Source: Mycobacterium numidiamassiliense
Lineage (GTDB): Bacteria > Actinomycetota > Actinomycetes > Mycobacteriales > Mycobacteriaceae
DNA length: 64,000 nucleotides
Direction of reading: 5' to 3'
Assembly: GCF_900157365.1 (NCBI RefSeq)
Contig: NZ_FUEZ01000004.1
Coordinates: 1,227,066 to 1,291,065 of the forward strand
Made by a program: the position numbers and the translations under genes. Shown piece after piece: positions 9,034 to 18,118 of this stretch (its first letter is position 1; every line of letters begins with the position of its first letter). The notes under the pieces were generated by a model that worked only from the letters and a program-made list of their open reading frames with translations, was not told where the DNA came from and searched no databases.

Positions 9034-9157
9034 GGAACGGGGTGCCGACCGTCGACGCTGACATCGAACATCGCTGCGTTGCAGACATTGTCGCTAAACC
9101 CCTCTTTGGCTTTTAACCCCAGACTTACCGCAAACAGCAACCCATCCCAGCTCTACC
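8920..9157. repeat. Left copy of 238-bp target-site duplication
   Basis: Bases 8920-9157 are repeated without a visible difference at 10648-10885, directly abutting both ends of the insertion sequence. This copy carries the end of the Lrp gene and the spacer to the MarR gene. Very long, variable target repeats are a known property of IS1549 and IS1634. Confidence 0.9.
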
Positions 9158-10647
9158 CTGACTTTTATCACTGTTGCGGGTCTGGCGATCCGCTAGTGCG
9201 CTGACCTGTGAGTTTGTCGTTTGCCTGGTGCGGATTTGTGCACTAGCGGGGGCTCGTAGGGTGCGGGTGGTGGCTTACGTGCGCACCGTGAAGACGTCCT
9301 CGGGGGCCACGGCGGTGCAGATCGTGTGGTCGACCGCCGATCACCTCTTCGAAGGCCGCTCAGCTGTGGGACGCACTGTGCGCGACCTATGAAATCCTGG
9401 GCTTCGAGCAGGCCGCTGAGGGCGACGAAGTGTTCCGTCAGCTGGTGCTCGCACGGATCATCGAGCCCACGAGCAAGGCCGATTCCCTGCGGGTCATCGA
9501 GGAAACCGGCGTGGCACCCGTGTCATATCCGACGCTCAACCGTCGCCTGCCGATATTCGCCAAACCGGCTTTCCGGCAAGTGCTTTCGGCTGCATGTGCT
9601 ACCCATGCGCAGTTGGGACCGGCCAGCCTGGTGCTCTACGACGTCACCACACTGCACTTCGAGACCGACGCCGGCGACGGGTTCCGTGAGCCCGGGTTCT
9701 CGAAAGAGAGGCGGCTAGACCCGCAGATCACCCTGGGCTTGTTGACCGATGCGGCCGGGTTCCCGTTGACGGTGGCCGCCTTTGAGGGCAATAAGGCTGA
9801 GACCGCCACCATGGTGCCGGTCATCAACGCCTTCAAGGCTGCGCATCAGCTCACCGACGTCACGGTGGTCGCCGATGCCGGGATGATTTCTGAAGCCAAC
9901 CAGGTGGCCCTGCAAGCCGCGGGTTTGTCGTTCATCCTCGGTGCCCGCATCCCGTATCTGCCTGGCGTAGTGCGCGAGTGGCGCGACAAACACCCTGACG
10001 AAGCTGTTCCCGATGGGTTGGTATTGACCCAGCCCTGGCCATCGACGTCGGCGGAGAAGGCCCGCGGGATCCCAGACCGGGTCATCCATTACCAGTACCG
10101 CCACGACCGGGCCCGACGCACGCTGCGCGGGATCGACGAACAAGTGGCCAAGGCCGAGCGCGCCGTGGACGGGCATGCCCCGGTCAAACGCAACCGCTAC
10201 ATCCAGCTCTCGGGAGCGACCAAATCGGTCAATCGCACCTTGGAGGCTAAGACCAGGGCTTTGGCCGGCTGGAAGGGATATACCACCAACCTCACCAGCG
10301 AGCCTGCGCAGTTCGTCATCGATGCCTACCACCAGCTGTGGCGCATCGAAAAGGCCTTCCGAATGTCCAAGCACGATCTGCAGGCCCGCCCGATCTACCA
10401 CCGCACCCGCGACTCCATCGAAGCCCACTTGAGCGTGGTGTTCGCGGCCATGGCCGTATCGCACTGGATCGAGCACCAAACCGGTTGGAGCATCAAGAAA
10501 TTCATCCGATCTGCTCGGCGCTACCGCACCGTCACCATCCAAGCCGGCAACCACACCCTGACCGCCGCCGAGGCCCCACCGGCCGACCTAGCCAAAGCTC
10601 TCGCGAAGATCCACGGCCTACGTACGCACTAGTTTGATAAAAGTCAG
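9158..10647 (+). mobile_element. IS1549/IS1634-like insertion sequence (IS4 superfamily)
   Basis: The element is 1490 bp with perfect 13-bp terminal inverted repeats: CTGACTTTTATCA at 9158-9170 and its complement at 10635-10647. It is flanked by the 238-bp direct repeats. It carries one transposase gene, damaged near its 5' end. The ends, the long target duplication and the transposase type agree with the IS1634 family, which includes IS1549 of M. smegmatis. Whether it can still move depends on transposase supplied elsewhere in the genome. Confidence 0.9.
9267..10632 (+). pseudogene. DDE transposase of the IS1634 family, internally deleted and frameshifted
   Basis: The N-terminus reads VVAYVRTVKTSSGATAVQIV from GTG 9267, as in IS1549-type transposases, but the frame changes near 9335. 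The protein resumes in another frame at ITSSKAAQLWDALCATYE and runs to 10632. Full-length family members have on the order of 100 more residues between these segments, so a deletion with a frame change is likely. From ATG 9430 a 400-residue product could still be made. It retains the catalytic triad: Asp71 in LYDVTTLHF, Asp149 in VVADAGM and Glu307 in YHQLWRIEKAFRMSK. Loss of the N-terminal DNA-binding part suggests it is inactive. Confidence 0.75.
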
Positions 10648-10885
10648 GTCACAAAGGGCTCGGGTTGGGGACGCTCGACTCCTGCACAGAGGGGACCTAA
10701 CTCCACGTCGACCGGCGGACGCGCGCACCGACGGCAGCGTAGCCAACGGACGACTGGCTAAGGAACGGGGTGCCGACCGTCGACGCTGACATCGAACATC
10801 GCTGCGTTGCAGACATTGTCGCTAAACCCCTCTTTGGCTTTTAACCCCAGACTTACCGCAAACAGCAACCCATCCCAGCTCTACC
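10648..10885. repeat. Right copy of 238-bp target-site duplication
   Basis: This copy repeats 8920-9157. It contains a non-functional duplicate of the last 38 codons of the Lrp gene, and its final bases include the stop codon of the MarR gene (10881-10883). Confidence 0.9.
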
Positions 10886-11471
10886 ACGCAACCTGGTCTT
10901 TACGTCGATTGGGGCGCGCCCGACCGCGAAACAGAAGCAAATCGGCACCATCGGTGGTGGACGGGCTGTTCTGCTCGATCGACTCAAGGAAACGCTCGAG
11001 CAGGGATTCCAGTTGAGCTTTCTGCTTGGGGGTCAGGCCATCCATCAGCTTGTGTAAGTATGCCCAGTGACGGGGTAGGAATTTGCGCAGAAAGGCGCGC
11101 CCTTTCGTGGCGATCTGAATGAGAAACGAGCGACGGTCATTCGGGTTGGAGATGCGTTCGACGTAACCGCGCCGGGCCAACCCGTCGACGACACCGGTGA
11201 GATTGGCTGGGCGAACCGACACTGCCTGACCCAGTGCGCCCATAGTCACGGGTTCGGGTGCGCGGTCCAGCACGGTCAAGATATTGAGCTGGACGGTGTT
11301 GAGTCCATGCGGCTGGAGCTCGATGGCGTGTGCACGCTCGAAGGCCGTCGCGGTGCGAAACATCGCCAGAGTCAGGCCGAGGACAGTGGTATCGAAGTCG
11401 GGGCCTTCGTGGTTGGCCGCCAAGGCGACCTGCTCGGTGATCGACTGCGGCCGACCTGGTCGTAGCGGCAT
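10881..11471 (-). CDS. MarR-family transcriptional regulator
   Basis: The 196-residue protein has a MarR winged helix: LNTVQLNILTVLDRAPEPVTMGALG, the recognition helix in VSVRPANLTGVVDGLARRGYVERI, then the wing NPNDRRSFLIQIATKGRAFLRK. The C-terminal helix DGLTPKQKAQLESLLERFLESI is the usual dimerisation segment, and a basic tail follows. No partner gene is adjacent, because the element has separated it from the Lrp gene and a decayed transposase lies upstream. Its target is therefore unknown. The stop codon lies in the target duplication. Confidence 0.87.
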   Translation of the reverse strand: MPLRPGRPQSITEQVALAANHEGPDFDTTVLGLTLAMFRTATAFERAHAIELQPHGLNTVQLNILTVLDRAPEPVTMGALGQAVSVRPANLTGVVDGLARRGYVERISNPNDRRSFLIQIATKGRAFLRKFLPRHWAYLHKLMDGLTPKQKAQLESLLERFLESIEQNSPSTTDGADLLLFRGRARPNRRKDQVAW

Positions 11472-11578
11472 TAGCTTGCCTCCGGGATGCGGGGGTGGAT
11501 AACCGTGAGCGTGTACATTATCGAACCAAAACTATCGGCAACTGGTTAGGCAGAGGTTGTCCGGGTGGTGTCAACTGA

Positions 11579-11621
11579 GCCAAACAGGTGGTCCCTACCC
11601 CCTGGCCAAACAGGTGGTCCC
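11579..11621. repeat. Two 17-bp direct repeats at 26-bp spacing
   Basis: GCCAAACAGGTGGTCCC occurs at 11579-11595 and 11605-11621. A degenerate third unit (GGCAAATGACACC) begins near 11630 at the same period. Repeated subterminal boxes of this kind are typical transposase-binding sites at transposon ends, and a decayed transposase gene starts about 40 bp further on. This is probably one end of that element. Confidence 0.6.
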
Positions 11622-11659
11622 ATCATCCTGGCAAATGACACCCGGCCTGTCGGCGGTCG

Positions 11660-12041
11660 ACCTCTTGTACGGAAATTCAAGAAGAAACCAGAGCCTTCGC
11701 CCAGAAGCGCAATCCCAACTTCGCTGTGCGCGGGAAGCGCAGCACCGCCACCAGCCCGCCCAGGATCGGTGCCAGGCGCTTACCTGCGGTCATGCCGAGC
11801 ATCGCCCAACAGAACACCAGCGCCGCAACAACTTTCGGTCCGTACGTCGTGCGGTCGGGGGACTCGTTCGGCCGCGTGACGGCAGCGCCGCCTTGAGCGC
11901 TTTGCGTGCATGGTTCGACGTCAACCGGTGGTAGTTACACAACTCGTCGAGGATCTGGCCCATGCCGGCATGATCCGCCCGCTTGTAGCGGGTCGCGATC
12001 GTCTTCGTCACAGCCTTGCGCTCGGCCAACGTTAACCCCAT
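11660..12041 (-). pseudogene. Transposase/integrase remnant
   Basis: The - strand frame from ATG 12041 reads LTLAERKAVTKTIATRYKRAD and GQILDELCNYHRL, which resembles the N-terminus of a DDE integrase-type transposase. The frame then breaks near 11850 and continues in another as TYGPKVVAALVFCWAMLGMTAG and KRLAPILGGLVAVLRF, ending at about 11660. The catalytic core is absent. With the direct repeats just beyond its 3' end this is a truncated, frameshifted insertion-sequence relic. Confidence 0.6.
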
Positions 12042-12574
12042 CGACTGGGCCTACCGAGGCCGCGCTCACGAGCCGGGAAGGCGCGCCCTACGCGCGCATT
12101 CTCAGCTGAGGCAACGAAGAGGACTACGCGCGCATTTTTCGCGAGTCAACGCGGACCCTTGACCTAACTATTGTTATAAAATTAAAGTATCTTCGATGAC
12201 ATTCCACGAAACTGCGATGCTCCCGCTTCTAGCACGCTGCAGAGGATTAGCGCGGCCGCGATCGACCACGGGGCTGGGGTAAGGCCCTCCGCGGCGTAGC
12301 TCACCGCTATGCGGCATCGTTTGTGGCCCGATTGTATTGGCCATCTATCGGCGTTCCAGCAACTTCAAGGGAGGACAGCGAGATGGGGCAGCGACGTGAG
12401 CGTGGCCGCGGCACGGCGAAACGGCCGGCCGTGTGACAACCTCGGTCGGGTCGACGCCGTTTGATTCGCGCATTCCGGTCCCCGGCCCATGGGCAGCGGC
12501 CGGGCGTTTGCCCCCTAGCGAACGATTAACACGAACAGGATGCCCGTGCACTGCCACCCGTCCAGCCCCATCAG
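12042..12574. other. Region upstream of the mce operon
   Basis: No gene is visible in this interval. An AT-rich island at 12159-12195 begins with TTGACC (12159-12164) and contains TTATAAAATTAAAG, making it the best candidate promoter for the mce operon. The rest is ordinary high-GC spacer, with a short repeated string CTACGCGCGCAT near 12088 and 12124. Confidence 0.35.
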
Positions 12575-13504
12575 GTGACACTCGCTGCCGACGCTGGGCC
12601 CGTGCCGTTTGCAGTGGCCAGCATCAATGGGCGGACCCAACGCGGGAGTTCTGCGAGGCAACTGGCGCACTGGGCCGGGACGAAAATCCCGGCTGTATGC
12701 GGCCTCGCCAGGCGAACCGCACTGAAAAAGGCGGCGTTGATCTTGCAGACTAATGTCGCCAGACCCCTTCGCTCCCTAGGCGATTTTTTTGCGCTGGCGC
12801 TAGATACTTTGCTGCAGATGCCGCGGCGACCGTTCGCTGGGCGCGAGCTTGTCCTGCAGAGCTGGTTTGTAGCCAGGGTGTCGCTCGCGCCGACGGTGAT
12901 GCTGTCGATCCCGTTCACAGTGCTCACCGTGTTCACGCTCAACATCCTGCTCGTTGAGTTCGGCGCCGGCGATTTCTCCGGCAGCGGCGCCGCACTTGGC
13001 ACGGTCACGCAGATCGGCCCGATCGTGACGGTGTTGGTAGTTGCCGGCGCCGGCGCGACATCGATGTGCGCCGACCTCGGTGCTCGCACCATCCGCGAAG
13101 AACTCGACGCGCTGAGGGTGCTCGGGATCAACCCGGTCCAGGCGCTGGTGGTGCCCCGGGTGCTCGCTGCAACCTTTGTCTCGTTGCTGTTGTCGGGTGT
13201 GGTGATCCTGACCGGCCTCATCGGTGGCTTTGCCTTCTCGGTCTTTGTCCAACACGTGACACCGGGGGCCTTCGCGGCGGGGCTGACACTGCTCACCGGT
13301 GCGCCGGAGCTGGTGATCGCGTTGATCAAGGCCGGGCTTTTCGGTCTGACCGCCAGCCTGATCGCCTGTTACAAGGGCATCTCGGTCGGGGGTGGCGCCG
13401 CTGCGGTCGGCAACGCGGTGAACGAAACGGTCGTCTTCTCTTTCATGTCGCTCTTCGTCATCGACGTCATCGTCACCGCGGTTGGCGTGAAGGTCACGAT
13501 TTGA
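12575..13504 (+). CDS. YrbE/MlaE-family permease, first mce permease (YrbEA)
   Basis: This is an integral-membrane permease of a Mce lipid importer. The conserved core is present: PRRPFAGRELVLQSWFVARV, then PTVMLSIPFTVLTVFTLNILL, the MlaE signature GARTIREELDALRVLGINP, and ISVGGGAAAVGNAVNETVV near the C-terminus. Five or six hydrophobic segments are evident. Relatives are about 265 residues and begin shortly before LGDFF, so TTG 12737 (255 residues) may be the real start; GTG 12575 gives 309 residues with an untypical leader. It pairs with YrbEB and is thought to be driven by the MceG ATPase encoded elsewhere. Confidence 0.88.
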   Translation: MTLAADAGPVPFAVASINGRTQRGSSARQLAHWAGTKIPAVCGLARRTALKKAALILQTNVARPLRSLGDFFALALDTLLQMPRRPFAGRELVLQSWFVARVSLAPTVMLSIPFTVLTVFTLNILLVEFGAGDFSGSGAALGTVTQIGPIVTVLVVAGAGATSMCADLGARTIREELDALRVLGINPVQALVVPRVLAATFVSLLLSGVVILTGLIGGFAFSVFVQHVTPGAFAAGLTLLTGAPELVIALIKAGLFGLTASLIACYKGISVGGGAAAVGNAVNETVVFSFMSLFVIDVIVTAVGVKVTI

Positions 13505-14352
13505 GCATCCACATCGTTGCAAGTCAGCGGTTCCCGCGGGTGATGCGGCAACTGGATGGGTGGGTTAGCGGGTGGCGGCGGATGGGCGCGCAGGCGCGTT
13601 TCTACGCCCGAACGCTGCGCGCCGTCTCGGACGCCGTCACCGGGTACCAAGCAGAGACGCTGCGCATGATCGCGCAGATGGGCTTGGGCGCTGGAGCGCT
13701 GGCGGTTATCGGTGGCACGGTTGGCATCGTCGGCTTTCTGACCCTGTCGGCCGGTTCGCTTGTCGCGATCCAGGGATACAGTTCGCTCAGCGGAATCGGT
13801 GTGGAGGCTTTGACCGGTTTCGTGTCCGCGTATCTGAATGGCCGAATTGTCACTCCGCTGACCGCGGTCATTGCCCTGTCGGCCACCATCGGCGCCGGCG
13901 CGACTGCGCAGTTGGGTGCGATGCGGATCAATGAGGAGATCGACGCGCTGGAGGTCATGGGAATCCGCTCGATCGCCTACCTGGCTTCCACCCGGGTCAT
14001 CGCCGGTGTGATTGTGGTGATCCCGTTGTACTGCATCGCGCTGTGGATGTCGTTTCTGGCCGCCCGATTCGCCACAACATTTGTCTACGGCCAGTCGACC
14101 GGTGTCTACGACCACTATTTCCGCACGTTCCTTCAGGGGACCGACATCATCTGGTCGCTTTTGCAGGCGATCCTGATGGGCCTCGTAGTGATGCTGGTGC
14201 ATACGTATTACGGATTCACCGCTTCGGGTGGGCCTGCCGGGGTGGGGGGTCGGTCGGTGCGTACCTCCCTGGTTTCGGTGGTACTTGTGATTTTGTTTGC
14301 GTCGCTTGCCATTTACGGACGGACCGGCAACTTCCACTTCTCGGGGGCATAG
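13501..14352 (+). CDS. YrbE/MlaE-family permease, second mce permease (YrbEB)
   Basis: The 283-residue protein is the second permease subunit. It has an amphipathic N-terminus (FYARTLRAVSDAVTGYQAET), hydrophobic segments from about residue 58, the MlaE signature GAMRINEEIDALEVMGI, and the C-terminal GGPAGVGGRSVRTSLVSVVL followed by a last membrane span. The start is TTG at 13501, which overlaps the previous stop by four bases (TTGA). It forms the transmembrane channel of the Mce complex together with YrbEA. Confidence 0.9.
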   Translation: MSIHIVASQRFPRVMRQLDGWVSGWRRMGAQARFYARTLRAVSDAVTGYQAETLRMIAQMGLGAGALAVIGGTVGIVGFLTLSAGSLVAIQGYSSLSGIGVEALTGFVSAYLNGRIVTPLTAVIALSATIGAGATAQLGAMRINEEIDALEVMGIRSIAYLASTRVIAGVIVVIPLYCIALWMSFLAARFATTFVYGQSTGVYDHYFRTFLQGTDIIWSLLQAILMGLVVMLVHTYYGFTASGGPAGVGGRSVRTSLVSVVLVILFASLAIYGRTGNFHFSGA

Positions 14353-14445
14353 CGGTGATCTCGTATTCTGGCTTGCTCACCCTCGTCGTTTCAACGATGA
14401 AGCAGGAGCGGTGCGGCGGTTTCACCGCTTCGCTCGGGTAGCGCC

Positions 14446-15825
14446 ATGGAATCCCTAGACCCAGCAGATGACCGCCACCTCGGGCGGTGGACGACCACCC
14501 TTTTCGCGGTCATCATCGCGTTGATCGTCTTGGCATGCGCATTGTTCAACGGGACCTTCCGATCGTTCGTCCCGGTGACGCTGACCTCTGACCGCTCGGG
14601 GCTGGTGATGGAGCCCGGCAGCAAGGTGCGGCTGCGCGGAGTGCAGGTAGGTCAGGTCGGCTCGGTGACCGGGGGGACGGAACCGGTGAGCCTGCAGCTG
14701 GAGATAGACCCTGACCAGGTCAAAAACATCCCGGCAAACATCGGAGCTCAGATCAGGGCCTCCACCGTATTCGGCTCCAAATATGTCGATTTGATCTATC
14801 CCGACCATCCCAGCGCTACGCGCATCTCCGCCGGAGAAGTGCTCCGGTCGCGCAACGTCAGCACCGAGATCAACACCGTCTTCCAGAACCTGGTTTTCGT
14901 ACTCAAGCAGATTGATCCCGCCAAACTCAACGCGACGTTGAGCGCCCTGGCCGAGGGGCTTCGCGGCGAGGGCAGCGCCATCGGGCAGGCCACCACCGAC
15001 GCCAACCAGGTGCTGATGACGCTGAATCCGCGAATGAGCGCCGTGCAGCAAGACTTTCGGTCGCTGCGCGGTTTCAGCGACGCTTACGGCGCCGCCGCAC
15101 AAAACATCCTCGCGACGCTGTCGGCACTGAGCACGACCAGCTCGACGATTACCAGCCAGGCATCGGCCCTTGACGCCCTGCTGCTGAACACGATCGGCTT
15201 TTCGGACGCGGGCATCGATCTGATTGGACCCAACCAAAGCAACTTCATCCGCGCGGTCAACCTGCTCGAGCCGACCACGAACCTGTTGATGAAATACAAC
15301 CCCGAATACACCTGCTTGCTTCTCGGCGCCAAATGGTTCATCGACAACGGGGGCCGCGACGTGATGGGCGGCAACGGATTCTCAGGGGTTCTCGACGCCA
15401 CGTTCCTGCTCGGCGACGACCTATACAACTACCCCGACAACCTGCCCATCGTTGCCGCCAAGGGAGGACCCGGCGGCAAGCCGGGCTGCGGATCGTTGCC
15501 AGACGCCAGCAAGGCCTATCCGATCCGTCAACTGATAACCAACACCGGCTGGGGCACCGGACTTGACATCCGGCCCAACCCCGGTATCGGGCATCCTTGC
15601 TGGGCCGACTACTTCCCCGTCACCCGGGCCGTCCCCGAACCGCCGAGCATCCGGCAGTGCATCCCGGGGCCGGCGCCCGGGCCGATTCCCAGTCCGGGTG
15701 CCCCGCCATATGGAGCGCCGCCGTACGCACCGGACGGGACGCCGCTGTATCCACGACCGCCTGGGGCGCCGCCGCCCGATGCACCGCCATCTGCGTCCCC
15801 TCAGATTTCGGGAACGAAACCTTGA
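14446..15825 (+). CDS. MceA-family protein
   Basis: The 459-residue Mce-family substrate-binding protein has one N-terminal membrane anchor (about residues 18-40, TTTLFAVIIALIVLACALF). The MlaD/Mce domain follows, with LTSDRSGLVMEPGSKVRLRGV, VGQVGSV and STVFGSKYVDL. A helical region then carries ALAEGLRGEGSAIGQ. The C-terminal 70 residues are Pro/Gly/Ala-rich and disordered, as in other MceA proteins. It is exported to the cell envelope as part of the hexameric Mce needle. A 93-bp gap separates it from YrbEB, the largest gap in the core operon. Confidence 0.92.
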   Translation: MESLDPADDRHLGRWTTTLFAVIIALIVLACALFNGTFRSFVPVTLTSDRSGLVMEPGSKVRLRGVQVGQVGSVTGGTEPVSLQLEIDPDQVKNIPANIGAQIRASTVFGSKYVDLIYPDHPSATRISAGEVLRSRNVSTEINTVFQNLVFVLKQIDPAKLNATLSALAEGLRGEGSAIGQATTDANQVLMTLNPRMSAVQQDFRSLRGFSDAYGAAAQNILATLSALSTTSSTITSQASALDALLLNTIGFSDAGIDLIGPNQSNFIRAVNLLEPTTNLLMKYNPEYTCLLLGAKWFIDNGGRDVMGGNGFSGVLDATFLLGDDLYNYPDNLPIVAAKGGPGGKPGCGSLPDASKAYPIRQLITNTGWGTGLDIRPNPGIGHPCWADYFPVTRAVPEPPSIRQCIPGPAPGPIPSPGAPPYGAPPYAPDGTPLYPRPPGAPPPDAPPSASPQISGTKP

Positions 15826-16850
15826 GGGACAACTTCGCCGGCGCCGCTTGGCGGCTCGCCGTCTTCGTCGCGGTCTGCCTGATGGGCCTGTTCGCGCTGT
15901 TCGCGGTTTTTGCTCAGCTGCGCTTCGAAAAGGTCAAGACCTACAACGCAGAGTTCAGCAACGTGGGCGGCTTGCACAGCGGCGACTTCGTCCGCATCGC
16001 AGGCGTCGAGGTCGGCAAGGTCAAAAAGGTCTCCATTAAGCAAAGCGCGTACGCGGTGGTCGAGTTCTCCGCCGACGAGTCGGTGATTTTGACCGAGGGC
16101 ACCAAAGCAGTGATCCGCTATGACAATCTGATCGGCGGCCGGTCCCTGGCCCTCGAGGAGGGTGCCGGCGGAGTCAAACAACTGAAACCGGGAGACACCA
16201 TCCCGCTGGACAGGACGGCGCCGGCGCTGGACCTCGACGCGCTCATCGGCGGTTTCCATCCGCTGTTTCAGGCGCTGGATCCAGAACAGGTGAATGCGCT
16301 GACCGGCCAGTTGATTTCGGCGTTCCAGGGCCAGGGAGCGACGATCGGCTCATTTCTGGCGCAGACTTCGGTGCTGACAAGCACGCTGGCCGACCGCGAC
16401 GAGCTCATCGGGCAAGTGATTGCCAACCTCAACATCGTGCTGGGGTCGCTTGGCGATCAAAGCGGACAGTTCGCAAAGGCCATCGATTCCGTATCGGACC
16501 TGATGAAGGGGCTCGCTGACCGAAAAACCGACATCAGCAACGGGGTGGCCTCGATCGACGCGGCGTCCGCGTCGATCGCCGACCTGCTCCAACGGGCCCG
16601 GCCGGCGCTGCAAAACACCGTCCGCCAGACGGATCGGGCGAGCGGGATCGTCGTCGCCGATCACGCCTACGTCGATGACTTCCTCAACACCCTCCCAGAC
16701 GCCTACCAGCAGCTGGGTCGCCAGGGCCTCTCGGGCGACTACTTCGGCTTTTACCTGTGCGAAGTGCTGCTCAAGCTGAACGGCAAGGGTGGCCAGCCGG
16801 TGTACGTCAAGCTGGCCGGCCAGGCCACCGGAAGGTGCACACCCAGATGA
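15822..16850 (+). CDS. MceB-family protein
   Basis: The 342-residue protein has a single N-terminal anchor (LAVFVAVCLMGLFALFAVF). The Mce domain contains NVGGLHSGDFVRIAGVEVGKV and DNLIGGRSLAL, and a helical C-terminal part includes ISAFQGQGATIGSFLAQT. Its length is normal for MceB. The start is an overlapping TTG at 15822 (TTGA with the MceA stop), a second example in this operon of coupling through a TTG start. It is a needle subunit in the envelope. Confidence 0.91.
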   Translation: MRDNFAGAAWRLAVFVAVCLMGLFALFAVFAQLRFEKVKTYNAEFSNVGGLHSGDFVRIAGVEVGKVKKVSIKQSAYAVVEFSADESVILTEGTKAVIRYDNLIGGRSLALEEGAGGVKQLKPGDTIPLDRTAPALDLDALIGGFHPLFQALDPEQVNALTGQLISAFQGQGATIGSFLAQTSVLTSTLADRDELIGQVIANLNIVLGSLGDQSGQFAKAIDSVSDLMKGLADRKTDISNGVASIDAASASIADLLQRARPALQNTVRQTDRASGIVVADHAYVDDFLNTLPDAYQQLGRQGLSGDYFGFYLCEVLLKLNGKGGQPVYVKLAGQATGRCTPR

Positions 16851-18118
16851 AGTCCTTCGCTGAACGCAATTCCCTGATCATCGGCGCCGTCGGCTGCGTG
16901 GTGATCGCCGGCGCAGTGCTGGCGGCAACGCAGTACGACAAACTGCCGTTTTTTTCCGGCGGCAACGAATATTCGGCTTACCTGGCCGAGGCCGGGGGCC
17001 TCAGGGCCGGGGCTGCCGTGCAAGTGTTCGGCTGCCGGGTGGGCCAGGTGTCGGCCATCGAGCTTGACGGCCCGCGACTGCTGGTGAAGTTTACGGTCGC
17101 TAAGGACATCCGGCTCGGGGACCGCACCGAGGCTGCGGTCAAGACTAAAAGCGTGCTGGGCACCAAGGTTTTTGAGGTCACGCCGCGCGGCGATGGCCTG
17201 CTAGCGGGCACGATTCCTCTTGAACGGACGACACCGGCCTATCAGCTGCCTGATGCGCTCGGTGACCTGGGCACCACAATCAGCGGTTTGAACACTGACC
17301 AGCTTTCCGACTCGCTGGCCACGCTGGCGCAGGCGTTTCAGGACACCCCGCCGGAGTTGAAGACCGCGGTCCGTGGCGTCGCTCAGCTGTCCCAGACGAT
17401 CGATGCGCGCGACGCGCAGCTACGCAACCTGCTGTCCAACACCAGCAAAGTGACGGCGGTGCTGGCCGCCCGCGCCGACCAGCTCGCCAGTCTGATTAAG
17501 CACACCGACGCGCTCATGGCGGAGCTGCAAACCCAAAGCAACGCACTGAACTCCTTCGCCTACCACGTCTCTGCGCTGGCCAAGCAGCTGTCTGGGTTCG
17601 TCGCCGACAACCGCGCCCAGTTACGGCCGGCGTTGGACAAGCTCAACGGCGTCCTGACAATCGTCGACAACCGAAAAGAGCGGGTGCAGAAATCGATCCA
17701 GTTGCTCAATGCCTATGCAATGTCCCTGGGTGAAGCGGTGTCGGGAGCGCCGTTCTTCAAGGCCTACATCGCTAATCTGCTGCCGGGGCAATTCGTGCAA
17801 CCTTTCGTGGATGCGGCGTTCTCAGATCTTGGCCTTGATCCCAGCGTGCTGCCCCCCTCACAGCTCGTTGACCCGCCAGTGGGCCAGCCCGGGACGCCGG
17901 CGCTGCCGGTGCCGTTTCCGCGGACAGGCCAGGGCGGCGAGCCCAATCTGACACTGCCCGATGCGATTACGGGTAAGCCCGGCGATCCGCGCTATCCCTA
18001 TCGGCAGCCCCTTCCGGCACCGCCGCCCGGCGGACCGCCACCGGGCCCGCCGGCGCTGGTGCCTGCGGGGCCGCCGCCGGGTCCGATCGCACCGATTCGC
18101 GGGGAGGGAGGACAGTGA
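16847..18118 (+). CDS. MceC-family protein
   Basis: The 423-residue protein has an anchor at about residues 9-27 (LIIGAVGCVVIAGAVLAAT). The Mce domain carries EAGGLRAGAAVQVFGCRVGQV and SVLGTKVFEVTP, and a long helical segment contains many A/L heptads. The tail is rich in Pro and Gly (PAPPPGGPPPGPP). ATG 16847 overlaps the MceB stop (ATGA). It is a structural subunit of the lipid-import complex. Confidence 0.91.
   Translation: MKSFAERNSLIIGAVGCVVIAGAVLAATQYDKLPFFSGGNEYSAYLAEAGGLRAGAAVQVFGCRVGQVSAIELDGPRLLVKFTVAKDIRLGDRTEAAVKTKSVLGTKVFEVTPRGDGLLAGTIPLERTTPAYQLPDALGDLGTTISGLNTDQLSDSLATLAQAFQDTPPELKTAVRGVAQLSQTIDARDAQLRNLLSNTSKVTAVLAARADQLASLIKHTDALMAELQTQSNALNSFAYHVSALAKQLSGFVADNRAQLRPALDKLNGVLTIVDNRKERVQKSIQLLNAYAMSLGEAVSGAPFFKAYIANLLPGQFVQPFVDAAFSDLGLDPSVLPPSQLVDPPVGQPGTPALPVPFPRTGQGGEPNLTLPDAITGKPGDPRYPYRQPLPAPPPGGPPPGPPALVPAGPPPGPIAPIRGEGGQ

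Noticed and set aside
11579..11640. CRISPR-like array
   Set aside because: There are only two exact units with a spacer of 9 bases and no cas genes; it fits a transposon end better.
13369..14337. Long - strand open frame of about 320 codons across the YrbE genes
   Set aside because: It is antisense to well-recognised permease genes, has a composition rich in Arg, His and Gln without family motifs, and is a usual by-product of high GC.
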